Source: Avena insularis (lineage: Eukaryota; Streptophyta; Magnoliopsida; Poales; Poaceae). From it: a stretch of DNA of 64,000 nucleotides. The notes beneath the pieces were generated by a model that searched no databases, was not told the origin of the DNA, and saw only the letters and a list, made by a program, of their open reading frames with translations. The stretch covers positions 203,986,941 to 204,050,940 of the forward strand of contig CM042684.1 in NCBI GenBank assembly GCA_023614405.1, written 5' to 3'. Each line of letters opens with the position of its first letter. Positions within the stretch are counted from its first letter, which is position 1. Positions 1 to 12,223 of the stretch are shown piece after piece. A program made the translations under genes and the position numbers.

Positions 1-868
1 AGTGGATGATAGATAACTATCCTGTAGCTATGAACTCTCCCGCTCGATCCCTGATGCCAATGCAACTGCTCTCGAACCTTGTAGGATATTCACAACACCA
101 CGCTCTTGCGCACGCAGCCGTTGACCATGAACGGTACTTTGCAATCTTCTAATTCCCGATGGAACAACAGATCACACTCAATTATAGTTGGTAAAATCGA
201 TCACAGGGGAATTCTAGAGGTTGTATGAAAGAAACAACTCCAAAATAGTTTTAACATGGTCTAACCCTAGATAATAGTGCTCCCCATCTATTTATGAGTC
301 TGGGGTCGGCGGCCTAAGGGTGGATCCGAGTTGGGCCCACCCAACTAAGCGTACAAACCAACCTAAAGTTAGTTCGGTTCAAGTTTCTGCCGTGGCAGAA
401 TTCGGGCCCATTTCTCTGCCGCGGCAGCATGTCGTGGTAGAAAATGACTCTGTTTTTGTCTCGCGGCAGCCTACCATGGCAGAGAAAAGTGGTGTTTCTC
501 TGCCGCGGCAGAGATTGTCCACCAAGTGTTGATCTTCAATCTCGTGTGCTCCTTGTTCTTCCTCCCTCTCCTCCCTCGCGCATTCTTCATTGATCAACAC
601 TCCTTGTTCCACTAGCTCCTTGCTACGTGCTACACCTTCTTCTCCTAAGTACCTGATCATGCAATAATTCAAAGACGTAGGTAGTATAAAATTCTCATTA
701 ATTAAAACACCAGGTTCATTAAGAAACAAGTTCACCTGTTGTTCTAGTAGCTTAGCACGATCTCTTGTGATTGGTCCAATCCTTATCTCATTGGTTTGAT
801 CCTTCTTTGCAATTGGAACATCTTCATTAGCAATTGGGGTAGGTGTAACTGTAGGGATGTCCTCATCA
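1..868 (-). mobile_element. Family-C Ty3/gypsy LTR, cut by the window edge
   Basis: Read on the minus strand this begins TGATGAGGACATCCC at 868 and runs toward position 1. It matches the LTRs at 15138-15979, 18944-19781 and 51871-52957. The last roughly 50 bp of the LTR lie outside the window. A TATA-like box (minus-strand CATAAATAGA, 287-296) sits where TATA boxes sit in the other copies. It lies inside element A: in B the sequence equivalent to 869 onward continues without interruption, so C inserted into A. The probable duplicated target starts at 869 (GTTGC), but the partner copy is off-window. The middle holds CTGCCGCGGCAG palindromes (416-427, 500-511). Confidence 0.88.
379..867 (-). 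pseudogene. LTR-embedded C-terminal pol reading frame
   Basis: On the minus strand the frame is open from the second base of the LTR (867) to a stop at 379. It encodes the segment seen in all family-C LTRs here: an acidic start, an IGPIT-type stretch, AKLLEQQ, then NENFILP and CMIRY. In the full-length relatives this frame continues from integrase across the LTR boundary, so it is the C-terminal tail of pol, not a separate gene. No upstream pol is present in the window for this copy. The tail function is unknown. Confidence 0.6.
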
Positions 869-3388
869 GTTGCTGTCCCAAAACAGATTTTTGTGCTTCC
901 ACGTAAACATCCGTGTAAAATCTCTGTACATCATTTTGCGGCATGAATTTTTGTGCTTCTGCCCCAGGTTTTTATCTAACATTCGTTAGTTCAACACTTT
1001 TTGATTTGATCAACAGAAGGTCTTCGAAAAAATTGCTTTATATTTGCTGGTCTGTTTTGACAGATTTCTGCCATTATTTGCATTTGCTTCTTGTTGGTTC
1101 TTTTTTGGGTTCTCTTTGGGGAATTGAGATTTTTGAGGGAAGTGCTTCAGTAGCTTCTGTTTTAATGGAAGTTTTATTGGTGTTGAAACTGAACATAAAG
1201 ACTTATTATCTTGAGTACACTAATGTTGCTAATAAAGATTGTGTGAAGTTTTGTATGAAGAAAAATTTCAGGTGTATGGAGAGAATGATGTAATGAGATG
1301 AAGAATGGACTAAAACTCAAGCTTGGGGATGCCACCACGTGTCACCCCAAGAAATATTCAAGAGGTACAAGCATCAAAGCTTGGGGATGCCCAAGGCATC
1401 CCCTTCTTCATCAATAAAAATCCCAGGTTTCTTCCAAACACTTCATTTTTATTGTTTCATGCATAGTTGTGTTGTTCTTGGAGCGTCTTCGTTTTTTTTT
1501 TGGTTTTCGTTTGCTTGATTTTCTTAGTTTGCTTAATAAATTGGTTGGACTCCCTCTTTCATACATTAGTTTTCAAATAGTTTGGTTTAGATTGGAAAAG
1601 AGTAGGAAAAGTTCATGCTTAAGTGGTAAAAGGAGTTTATTTTTGACTATGGCCTATGCTTTGTCATGCCATGATTGATATTGTTTTGGCTTTATGCTTA
1701 GTGATCTTTGCTGTAGCATGACATGTTATAAACAATTGAGATTGCTTAATGTGCCTTGGAAGAATCATGCGTTGTTTTAGCATATTAAAGCATAGTATTG
1801 TGGTATTCTCCTTTGATGCTTTATTTGGGTTGACTTGGCGCATGCTCACACCATGTTATGACTATCCCAAGTCACCAAAAGCCTTTATGATCCTTTAGTT
1901 TTCGATTTGTAGTATCACTTTATGCTTTGATTAATGATGTTTTGTCGCTTTGCATGATTATGGCCATTATTGCTCTCTTAGTTGGTCGCTCCCCGTCTTT
2001 TGCTAGCCTCCATAACCAAGTGTGAGTTCCACTCATGCATCCAACTCCTAAAACCAAGTTATTCCAAAGAGTCCACCATACCTACCTATTAGCATTTGCT
2101 ATTCTAAGTATATTCATGTTTTTATCTACCTTCCGAATTAAACTTGTTATGTGAAAATTAGAGATTAAAGCTCTCATGAACTTGATGGCACACTTTACTT
2201 TCTTGCAATTAATAAACTTGAACCATTGCGTCCATCTTTGTTGCGTATATGCTTGCACTTTATAAGTTGAAGTTAGCAGAACCATGTATCATGGGGAACG
2301 CTTTCAACATTGTACTTGTACATTGTACACCGTTGATATCATGTTCTTTTGCTTATGGATGTCGGCGGTGTGAAATAAAAGGGGAACTTGTAAGATCATG
2401 GAGTTTGTATGTGTGTTAGAGAAACACCTGGGCCGCTAGCCTAAGCCATGCCTAATCATGGTGGAAACTTGCATCATAAGCATAATGAGCACTCTATGAA
2501 GCATCCTCAATAAAAACCTATGCAAATAGCAAATAAAAAGATCACTGAGATGCTCATTGTCTGCTTGCCATGTCATTTTGATTATTGGATAGCTCATGTA
2601 TCATGTGCGTACCCTGTTGGCGGTTATGTATGATACGTATGTCCTTACAATGACAAGAGCTTACTTGTGACTAAAGTTGAGTAGCATGAGGTTTGGTCTT
2701 CGTAAGTAAGGGGCATGAGATTTCAACTTATAACTTGTCAAGCATATCCTCTTAGTTGTTTCAGTTTAACCTTAATCACCTAAAGATGCTTATGATAGGG
2801 CAATGAGAGCTGAAAGCTAATAAGTACCATAATTTTTGGAAGCTCTTTATGAAACTTGAATCCCTACTTCCTTCCATGAAGGCCTTACTTTTACTTTTAT
2901 GTTGAGTCTCCACCTTCTATCTTTATGCACCTATTTTGAGAGCATAGTGGCCATTCTTAGTTCTATGTGCATTGTTCCAAGACTTGTTGATTGATGCAGA
3001 ACTTTGATATTGTTTGTTCTTAAACTATTTGTATCTAGTCACTCTTATGAACTTTGAAGGTGTCCTATGCATTTATGTTTGCTACTCTATGAGGGACAAG
3101 CTGAATGCCACTATGCTATGTTTTCTTTATGTGAAACAAACAAACGTCTTGCAAAGCATTGTTATTCATGAATCTTTTGTTTGTGCCTTTTCATGTTGCA
3201 ACATAGTTGCTATGTCTTGTTGTTAGAACTTTATCTTTCATGTTATGTTGAAGTACTATGATCCCAGCTATCAATGTTTTACAGATACTTTGATCAAGTT
3301 TATGATGGTGCATGTCACCTAAAAAATTATTCTTTCTTTTTATCACTTACCTACTCGAGGACAAGCAGGAGTTAAGCTTGGGGATGTT
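869..3388 (+). mobile_element. Element A: Athila-like internal region, 3' non-coding part
   Basis: The segment aligns, in inverted orientation, with the 3' internal part of element B (about 5729-8330), starting at AAACAGATTTTTGTGCTTC and ending in the polypurine-like AGCTTGGGGATG just before the LTR at 3389. No credible coding region is visible; the short frames are not conserved in B. The 5' internal region and 5' LTR of A are missing because a family-C LTR abuts it at 868. The plus-strand direction follows from the LTR that comes after it. Confidence 0.8.
1383..1403 (+). other. Conserved 9-bp stem-loop in Athila-like internal DNA
   Basis: A perfect inverted repeat GGGGATGCC / GGCATCCCC is separated by CAA. 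The same stem with loop TTG is kept in element B at 7788-7808 although the flanks have diverged. AAGCTTGGGGATG also recurs just before the LTR. Confidence 0.6.
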
Positions 3389-4287
3389 GATACGTTGCTA
3401 ACGTATCCATAATTTTTGATGTTCCATGCTTGGTTTTTATCTACTTTCTTATGTCTTTTCCACACTTTGGAGTACTTTTTATACACTTTCTTGGACTAAC
3501 CTATTAACAAGATGCCATAGTGCCAGCTGCCTGTTTTCTGCTGTTTTTGGTTCCAGGAAAGTTAGAAAATGAATATTCTCAGAATTGCACGGGACAAAAG
3601 CCAAAGTCAGTTTTTCACCGAGGGGGACACGGAGCCAGAATACGAGACGGAGAGGGGCCAGAGGGCCGCCACACCACCTGGCCACGTGGCCAGGCCTGGC
3701 CCGCGCCAGGGGTGGTGTGGCCGCCTAGGGCACCCCCTCGGCCTCCCCTTTCGCCTATAAGATGCCTCCGATATAGAAACCCTAAGTACCCAATCAAAAT
3801 TCCACGAAAGAGTCTATAGCCTCCATCATGTCCATCCCTAGATCAGGATGGATCTGAAGCTCTTCCCGGCACCCTGCCGGAGGGGAGAATTCACCCTGGA
3901 TGCCTTCTTCATCACCATGCAAGCCTCCGGTGTGATGCGTGAGTAGTTCATCCTTGGACTATGGGTCCATGTAGTATCTAGATGGTTGGTTCTCCTTTGT
4001 GATATCATGTTTAGATCTTGTGAGCTCCGTTCATGATCAAGATCATCTATTTGTAATCATACATGTTGTGTTTGCGGGTATCCGATGGATATTGAGATGC
4101 TATTTTAGATTGATTATTGATTCTATCATGTATTTGTTATTTGTGATCTTGCATGCTCTCCGTTGTTAGTAGATATCTTGGCCGAGTAGATGCTAGCAAC
4201 TCCAAGAGGGAGTATTTATGCTCGATAGTGTGTTCATGCCTCTAGTAATCTTGGGAAGTGACAGAAATCTCTAAGGTACTATATGTG
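3389..4287 (+). mobile_element. Element A 3' LTR, first part
   Basis: The LTR starts TGATACGTTGCTAACG directly after the polypurine-like tract and resembles grass Athila-lineage LTRs. A TATA-like CCTATAAGATG lies near 3755 after a GC-rich stretch. The LTR is broken at 4287 by element B and resumes at 11569. The undisrupted sequence in the related fragment at 32427-33300 confirms the junction. The two parts total about 1.55 kb. Confidence 0.85.
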
Positions 4288-5728
4288 AGAAAATAGTCTT
4301 GATGACCCACAAGTATAGGGGGTGTATCGCAGTATTTTCGAGGGAAGTGAAACCCAATTTATTGATTCGACACAAGGGGAGCCAAAGAATATTTATAAGC
4401 CTGAACAACTGAGTTGTCAATTCAGCTGCACCTGGAAAACAATCTTTCTCACAGCAGTTTATCAGTAGCAACAGTTTTGTAGTAAGAATAGTAAAGTAAC
4501 AGCAGTAGTAAAGCAAAGACAGTAGTAACAAAAGCAGCAAACAGTGGGATTCAAGTGCGGTAGGCATAGGGATGGATGGACGGGCATTGCATGGACAAGA
4601 CAATTCACATATCAATTAGAACATACGGCAATTGTAGATAAATAAGATAAAGCATCCAAGTACTAGATAATCCTAGGCATGTGTTCCATATATAGTCATA
4701 CGTGCTCGCAATGAGAACTTGCACAACATCTTTTGTCCTGCCAGCCCGTTTGCAGCGGGGCCTCTAGGGAACTATTGGCAATTAAGGTGCTCCTTTTTAA
4801 TAGAGCACCGGAGCAAAGCATTAACACTCCGTGAACACATGTGATCCTCACATCAAAGCCTTTCCCTTCCGGTTATCCCGATTTCTGCCACTTCAGGGCC
4901 ATAGGTTCCGGACAACAACGTGTGTATACAACTTGTAGATAACACCAAGAACAATACTATCATAATGAATCAATAACATGTTCAAATCTGAGATCATGGC
5001 ACTCGGGCCCTAGTGACAAGCATTAAGCACAACAAGTCGCAACAAAGTCATAAATCACTAATAAAAGATACTAGGCACCATGCCCTAACAATCTAATGCC
5101 ATTACATGAACGATCTCATCCAATCCCTACCATCCCCATAGCCTACAACGAGGGATTACTCACTCATAGATGGGGGAAACATGGATGGTCGATGGAGATG
5201 ATGGTGGAGATCGATGGAGATGGCTCCGGGGGCACTTCCCCGTCCGTGAGTCTTGAACAGACTTTGTCCCCGAATCTCCCCTTCGGTGGTGGTGGCGCTG
5301 CGGAACTCTTTCTGGAAAACATTGAACCCCCCGAAGTTTTTAGGTCAGAAGGCTTATTATAGGCGAAGAGGGAGACCGAGGGGGTGTCTGGGGCCACCAC
5401 ACCATGCCCTGACGTGGCCAGGCCTAGCCCGCACCTAGGGGGGGTGTGGCCAGCCCCTGGCCCTTCTCCGTCTCGTATTCTGGCTCCTGGAGTCTTCTGG
5501 AAAAATAGGCACTTTGGCTTTTGTCCCGTCTAATTCCGAGAATATTCATTTTCTGATTTTCCTGGAACCAAAAATAGCAGAAAACATGCAGCTGGCACTG
5601 TGGCTCTTGTTAATAGGTTAGTCCAAGAAATCATCTGAAAAGTACTCCAAAGTGTGGACAAAACACAAGAAAGTGGATAAAACCAAGCATGGAGCATCAA
5701 AAATTATAGATACATTTGCAATCTATCA
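4288..5728 (-). repeat. Element B 3' LTR
   Basis: The LTR is 1441 bp. On the minus strand it starts TGATAGATTGCAAATG at 5728 and ends by 4288. It is closely similar to the other LTR at 10149-11563, including the shared stretch that ends in the direct CACAAGTATAGGGG sequence near 4308. Confidence 0.88.
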
Positions 5729-8640
5729 ACATCCCCAAGCTTAACTCCTGCTCGTCCTCGAGTAGGTAAGTGATAAAAAGAAAGAATAATTTATGAGGTG
5801 ACATGCACCATCAAAGACTTGATCAAAATATTTGTAAAACATTCAAAGCTGGGATCATAGTACTTCAATCATAACATGAAATACAAAGTTCTAGCAATAA
5901 GACAAAGAGACTATGATGCAACATGAAAAGGCACAAACAAAAGATTCATGAATAACAATGCCTTGCAAGACATTTGTTTGTTTCACATAAAGAAAAAATA
6001 GCATAGTGGCATTCAGCTTGTCCCTCATAGAGTAGCAAACATAAATGCATAGGACACCTTCCAAGTTTACATGAGTGACTAGATGCAAATAGTTTAAAAC
6101 AAGCAATATCAAGGCATGCATCAATCAACAAGTCTTGGGACAATGCACATAGAACTAAGAATGCCCACTATGCTCTCAAGAAAGTGCTCATAGAATGTGT
6201 GGAGACTCAACAAGGAAATGAAAAGGTTTTGAATAGTTTGAAAGGCTTCCAAATGCTGAAAGTATGGTACTCATTAGCTTTGAGCTCTCATTGCCCCTAT
6301 CATAAGCATCTTTAATGTGGTTAAGGTGAAAGTGAGGTCCAATCTGAGTTATATGCTTGACAGACTATAAACTGAAAATCCCAAGTCCCTTGAGTATGAG
6401 GGCCGCTCCTCATGCTACTCAACTTTAGTTACCGGTAAGTTCTTGTCATCGTAAGTATGTGTGTATCATAGAGAACCGCCAACGGGGTACCCCTTGCCCG
6501 ATGATACGGAAGAATCCCCATATCAAAATGACAAGGCAAGCAGACAATGAGTATGACAGCAATCTTCTTATTTACCATGGGAAAATGGTGCTTTTTTTCT
6601 CTCTTTCCTCTTTTCATAAATCTCTCTTTTTTTCTTTTTCTCAATAGTTATCTCTCTCTTTTTTTAAAAGAAAAATGCTTCATAGATATCATTATGGTTA
6701 CGCTGCAGGTTTCCACCATGTCAACATGGATTAGACTAGTGGCCCAGGCGTTTCTCTAACACACATACATAACTCCATGGACTTACAAGCTCCCCTTTTA
6801 TTTCACACCGATGACATCCGCCAACAAAAGAGCAAGGTATAAACTGGGTATATATTTACAAGTGTTGAAAGCGTTCCCCGTGACAGCACGGTTCTGCTAA
6901 TTCCCAGCCTATAATTAGCAAGCATATAACTTTCATGGAGAGTTCACAATGGTTCAGGCTTATTAAGTGTAGGAAATAAAGTGTGCCATCAAGTTCGTGA
7001 GAGCTTTACTAACTAACATTCTCAAAACAAGCAAACATTTTATTCGGAAGAAAACAAGGCATATTGAATATGCACGGAAGTAGCAAATGATGCTAATAGG
7101 TAGGTATGGTGGACACTTTGGCAATATTTGGTTTAGGGAGTTGGAAACTTGAGTAAAACATACTCAATGAAAGTGAAGGCTAGCAATAGTAAGGGAGCAA
7201 CAAACGAGAGAGCATTAATGGCCATAATCATGCAGAGCGACAAAACATCATTGATCAAAGCATAAAGTGATACTACAAGTTGAAAACTAAAGGATCATAA
7301 AGGCTTATGGTGACTTGGGATAGTCATAACATGGTGTGAGCATGCGCCAAGTCAACCCAAATAAAGCATCAAAGGAGAATACCACTAAACTATGCTTTAA
7401 TATGCTAAAACAACTCATGATTCATCCAAGGCACATTAAGCAATCTCAATTCTTTATAACAAGTCATGCTACAACAAATAATACTAAGCATAAATCCAAA
7501 ACAATATCAAGCATGGAATGACAAAGCATAGGCCACAGTCAAAAACAAACTCTTTTTACCAGTTAAGCATGAACTTTCCTACTCTTTTCCAAACCACACC
7601 AAACTATTTGCAACACAATGTATGAAAGAGGGGGTCCAACCAATTTATTCAGAAAACTAAGAAAACCATGCAAACTAAAAACCAAAACAAAAACGAAAAA
7701 GAAGACGCTCCAAGCACAACACAACTGTGCATGAAACAATAAAAATGAAGTGTTTGGAAGAAACCTGGGATTTTTATTGATGAAGAAGGGGATGCCTTGG
7801 GCATCCCCAAGATTTGACGCTTGTACTTCTTGGATATTTCTTGGGGTGACACGCGTGGCATCCCCAAGCTTGAGCTTTAGTCTATCCTTCATCTCATTAC
7901 TCATTCCTTCCATACACCTGAAATTTTTCCTTCATACAAAACTTCACACAATCTTTATTAGCAACATTAGTGCACTCAAGATAATAAGTCTTAAGGTTCA
8001 GTTATAACACAAAATAAACTTCCATTAGAACACTAGCTACTGTAGCACTTCCCTCAAAAAGCTCAATTCCCCAAAAGAACTCAAGAAGGAAGCAACAAGA
8101 AGCAAATGCAGAAAATGGCAGAAATCTGTCAAAACAGACCAGCAGGTAAAGAAGAATTTTTTTGAAGACCTTCTGTTGCTCAAATCAAAAAGTGTTGAAC
8201 TAAAGAAAGTTAGATACCAACCTGGGTCAGAAGCACAAAACATTATAGATCAATCCGACATACAGAGATCTCTCATGAATTTTTACGGTGAAGCACAAAA
8301 ATCTGTTTCGGGACAACAACTTTCCCAATCATTACTTCTCTCTCGTTAGAGGTTACTCTTGGCACAAAAAGCAAATAAAAAGGATAAGGAGCGGTTATTA
8401 CTGAAGTAATAACTTCCAATACTCATCTAAAACTTTTGGGTTATCTCCCAATAAGTACTTTTCTTTAATGCCTTTAAGTTAGACATAAGCAAAAACTAAA
8501 ATGGATAGAATGTAAGTAAGCGGAGATAATCATGGTGAAAACATTGTTTTGTTCAATGTAATACTTTTGTTAGCAAGGTTGATCATGTCTTGCTACCAAA
8601 ACAATTGCATATGAGACAAAACTTTGTACTCCACTAATGA
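5729..8640 (-). mobile_element. Element B 3' internal non-coding region
   Basis: About 2.9 kb without a supported gene. It is homologous to 869-3388 of element A in the opposite orientation, so the two elements belong to the same or sister families. It contains the stem-loop at 7788-7808. Confidence 0.75.
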
Positions 8641-8907
8641 TTATATTACCTCAACCTTGATAGCAATGGTCCCAATCATAATAGTTTCAAATTTTTCTCT
8701 TGGTATGGGACAATATATTTCTCCAACTTGAATGCCCTCAACATGTTCAATTGAATTCAAGCCATAAGTCCTTTCAATCTTCTTGGGGAAATAGACAATA
8801 TGTTCCTTGTCATTAACATTGAAGGTCACCTTCCCTTGATTATAATTAATAATAGCTCCTGTAGTATTTAAGAAAAGGTCTCCCAAGAATAATAGACATA
8901 ATATCAT
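8641..8907 (-). pseudogene. Athila-type protease-region fragment
   Basis: An 88-codon reading frame contains FLNTTGAIINYNQGKVTF and then KEHIVYFPKK. This is the pattern I recognise from the end of the aspartic-protease region of Athila-lineage polyproteins in grasses, where a GRPFL..TTGA..N motif is usual. The catalytic part of the protease is absent, and no reverse transcriptase follows. It is best read as a relic within a non-autonomous element. I infer no activity. Confidence 0.55.
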
Positions 8908-8937
8908 CTTCAGGCATAATAGTTTGAGAGGATGCTC

Positions 8938-9501
8938 TCATAAGAAATATGAAGTGAAGTAAAAGAGAGCATCAAGAAGCAAATTCAAAACACATTTAAG
9001 TCTAACCCACTTCCTATGCATAGGAATCGTGTAAGCAAATAACAAAGTGACAGGCATAAGAAGATAAAACAAGAGTAACTTCAAAATGTTCAGCACATAG
9101 AGAGGTGTTTCAATACCATGACAACCATATTTTCCTCTCTCATAATAATTTTCAGTAGCCTCATGAATAAACTCAACAATATAACTATCACATAAAGCAT
9201 TATCTTCATGACCTACAAGCACTAGAGCTTTATTATAAACATTTTCAAAAGAAACCTCGGGAACACAACATCCATCCTCCTTTAGTAAGCATGGAGGACA
9301 ATCAAATAATGTAAGGGATAAAGAGTTACTCTCATTAGAAGGTAGGAATGGGTAGCTAATCCATTCTTCCTCCTTTTGTTCATCACTCTCCTCCTCTTTT
9401 TCATCTAATGAGATTTCAGGTCCATCAATTTCTTCTTCCATAGGGTCCTGCAAGGCATTAGTCTCTTCCATAGGGTCCTGCAAGGCATTAGTCTCTTCCA
9501 T
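8938..9501 (-). CDS. Acidic accessory ORF of element B
   Basis: The frame has 187 codons. The N-terminus is a perfect tandem duplication of the ten-residue unit MEETNALQDP. A Glu/Asp-rich stretch follows, then YPFLPSNESNSLSLTLFD and CPPCLL. The last 60 residues are hydrophobic (ILKLLLFYLLMPVTLLFAY) and could form one or two membrane segments. From memory, non-autonomous Athila-like elements in Triticeae carry an ORF of this kind, but I do not know its function. It overlaps the next upstream frame (9405-10016) in another phase, so the original frame may have been broken by an indel near 9500. Confidence 0.45.
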   Translation of the reverse strand: MEETNALQDPMEETNALQDPMEEEIDGPEISLDEKEEESDEQKEEEWISYPFLPSNESNSLSLTLFDCPPCLLKEDGCCVPEVSFENVYNKALVLVGHEDNALCDSYIVEFIHEATENYYERGKYGCHGIETPLYVLNILKLLLFYLLMPVTLLFAYTIPMHRKWVRLKCVLNLLLDALFYFTSYFL

Positions 9502-10016
9502 TTGTGGGAAGCATCTATTAAAATATTCAAGGATATGGCTATTTTAATCCTTGTAATTATCAAAGCAAAATTTAAGTATACCATAAACCTCATACTTATA
9601 AGGTGAATCATCAATATTTTCAAGCAAACTAGCAAGTTCAAAAGCACCCTTCCAAGCAATAAATTCTTCAATTTGTTCCACATCATAAAAGTCATAAATT
9701 CATTTAGCATAGGAAGATATGGTATCATTATCATTATACTCACATTGAAAAGGGAGGTGTTTATACCTCTTTTGCAACAAGACTCGTCACAGCAATAAGT
9801 AACATTATAAGTAGAGCACACGTTTCTAGCAATGGTATACAATCTATCAATTTGTTCCCATAAGTGTTTCCCTTTTTGTGACAAGCGGTGTTCCTTATAA
9901 TAATATTTTTCATCTTCCATGAACCCACCTTGCCTATAAATTTCAGTTTCAAAGAAACCAACCATTAACAACAAGCATGATAAAGCAAGACAATAACAGA
10001 CCAACGAAAATAACAA
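9405..10016 (-). pseudogene. Degenerate gag-like 5' ORF of element B
   Basis: This 203-codon frame lies just inside the primer-binding site, where gag is expected. After a hydrophobic start it reads KYYYKEHRLSQKGKHLWEQI and a Cys-rich segment with YCCDESCCKRG. The downstream part then becomes a string of Leu, Ile and Met, which suggests a frame change. I cannot match it to a defined gag domain. It overlaps the acidic ORF by about 100 bp in another phase. Confidence 0.35.
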
Positions 10017-10130
10017 CTAGAGTAGGAACCAATTTTTTTGTATTTTTGATAAAGAAACAAGAAAACAAGGAGAAAATAAACTTAGCTTGAACAATAGTGA
10101 TTCCAAGTGGACTTGATAAATAAAGCTATG

Positions 10131-10148
10131 CTCCCCGGCAACGGCGCT
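10131..10148 (-). promoter_or_regulatory. Element B primer-binding site (tRNA-Asp type)
   Basis: The minus strand reads AGCGCCGTTGCCGGGGAG next to the 5' LTR. It differs at the first bases from the TGGCGCCGTTGCCGGGGA site typical of Athila elements. Confidence 0.8.
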
Positions 10149-11563
10149 AGAAAATAGTCTTGATGACCCACAAGTATAGGGGGTGTATCGCAGTATTTTC
10201 GAGGGAAGTGAAACCCAATTTATTGATTCGACACAAGGGGAGCCAAAGAATATTTATAAGCCTTAACAACTGAGTTGTCAATTCAGCTGCACCTGGAAAA
10301 CAATCTTGCTCACAACAGTAGTTCAGTATCAATAGTTTTGTAGTAAGAATAGTAAAATAACAGCAGTAGTAAAGCAAAGATAGTAGTAACAAAAGCAGTA
10401 AATAGTGGGATTCGAGTGCGGTAGGCATAGGGATGGATGGATGAGAATTGCATGGACAAGACAATTCACATAGCAATCATAACATAGGGCAATTGCAAAT
10501 AAATAAGATAAAGCATCCAAGTACTAGATAATCCTAGGCATGTGTTCCATATATAGTCATACATGCTCGCAATGAGAACTTGCACAACATCTTTTGTCCT
10601 GCCAGCTCGTTTGCAGCGGGGCCTCTAGGGAACTACTGGCAATTAAGGTGCTCCTTTTAATAGAGCACCGGAGCAAAGCATTAACACTCTGTGAACACAT
10701 GTGATCCTCACATCAAAGCCTTTCCCTTCCGGTTATCCCGATTTCTGTCACTTCGGGGCCATAGGTTCCGGACAACAACGTGTGTATACAACTTGCAGAT
10801 AAGACCAAGAACAATACTATCATAATGAATCAATAACATGTTCAGATCTGAGATCATGGCACTCGGGCCCTAGTGACAAGCATTAAGCACAACGAGTCGC
10901 AACAAAGTCATCAAGCACTAATAAAAGATACTAGGCACCATGCCCTAACAATCTGATGCCATTACATGAACGATCTCATCCAATCCCTACCATCCCCATA
11001 GATGGGGGAAACATGGATGGTCGATGGAGATGATGGTGGAGATTGATGGAGATGGCTCCGGGGCACTTCCCTGTCCCGGCAGGGTGCCAGAACAGAGACT
11101 TTCTATCCCTCGAATCTCCCCTTCGGTGGTGGCGGCGCTATGGAACTCTTTCTGGAAAAACATCGAACCCCCCGAAGTTTTTAGGTCAGAAGGCTTCTTA
11201 TAGGCGAAGAGGGAGACCGAGGGGGTGCCTGGGGCCACCACACCATGCCCTGGCGCGGCCAGGCCTAGCCCGCGCCTGGGGGGTGGCCAACCCCTAGCCC
11301 TCCTCCCTCTCGTATTCTGGCTCCTGGAGTCTTTTGGAAAAATAGGCACTTTGGCTTTTGTCCCGTCCAATTCCGAGAATATTCATTTTCTGACTTTCCT
11401 GGAACCAAAAACAGCAGAAAACAGGCAGGTGCACGTGGCTCTTGTTAATAGGTTAGTCCAAGAAATCATATGAAAAGTACTCCAAAGTGTGGACAAAACA
11501 CAAGAAAGTGGATAAAACCAAGCATGGAGCATCAAAAATTATAGATACATTTGCAATGTCTCA
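10149..11563 (-). repeat. Element B 5' LTR
   Basis: The LTR is 1415 bp, starting TGAGACATTGCAAATG at 11563 on the minus strand. It is nearly the same length as the 3' LTR. A TATA-like CCTATAAGAAG on the minus strand lies near 11197-11207, next to the GC-rich part. Confidence 0.88.
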
Positions 11564-12223
11564 ATGTGTTGTCGCTACTAGGGAGAAAACAACAATCCTT
11601 TGTTCATAGAACAATCGTATTGTTTACTTTACACGCAATGCGTAATGCAATTATCTATCGCTTGCAACTTAATACTGGAGGGGGTTCGGATGATAACCTA
11701 AAGGTGGATTATTAGTCATAGATGCAGTTGGATTATGGTCTATGTATAATGTTGTAATGCCCAATCAAATCACATAGGAGTCAAGATGATTAGTATATGC
11801 ATGTATGCTTTCTCGATGTTTGTCAATTGCCCCGCTGTAATTTGTTCACCCAACATGTCATCTATCTTAAGGAGAACCACCACTAGTGAACTATGGACCC
11901 CGCTCCTTTCTTTTACCATCAATCTACAACTATTTACTGCTTTTTGTTTAATTTCTGCAAGCTTTTACTTTCTTCCACACAATACATTTAATCCTTTGTT
12001 TTCAGCAAAACCGGTGAGATTGACAACCTCACTGTAAGTTGGGGGCAAAGTTCTATGGTTGTGTTGAGCAGGATTCCAAGTTGGCAACAGCACCATGGAG
12101 GTGTTTCCTTGCTCCTACTGGTTCGATAACCTTGGTTTCAAAACTGAGGGAAAACTTGCTGCTGTGCTCATCATACCTTCCTCTTGGGGTTCCCCAATGA
12201 GCTCGATATATTTTGGGCCATCA
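11564..12223 (+). mobile_element. Element A 3' LTR, second part
   Basis: After the second ATGTG copy the LTR of A resumes with TTGTCGCTACTAGGGAG. It ends near TTTGGGCCATCA at 12223. It contains the familiar Athila-LTR text TGGAGGGGGTTCGGATGATA and CCTCTTGGGGTTCCCC. The 3' border is approximate, because a diverged copy at 32427-33300 stops matching slightly earlier. Confidence 0.8.

Larger units (their letters stand above)
4288..11563 (-). mobile_element. Element B: complete Athila-like non-autonomous LTR retrotransposon
   Basis: B is about 7.3 kb on the minus strand with two LTRs (10149-11563 upstream, 4288-5728 downstream). It has a primer-binding site matching the tRNA-Asp type used by Athila elements and a polypurine-like tract GCTTGGGGATGT. 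It is flanked by a 5-bp duplication ATGTG (4283-4287 and 11564-11568) inside the LTR of A. The empty-site sequence survives at about 32660. The internal region carries only gag-like or accessory reading frames and a protease-region fragment, with no reverse transcriptase, RNase H or integrase. The terminal bases at 4288 read CT rather than the usual CA on the element strand, so the exact border could be off by a base or two. Confidence 0.88.

Noticed and set aside
4271..4615. Minus-strand Cys/Leu-rich frames in the B LTRs (also 10147-10476) as a secreted peptide gene
   Set aside because: Present only because the LTRs are near-identical, with no conserved start and repeat-derived composition.
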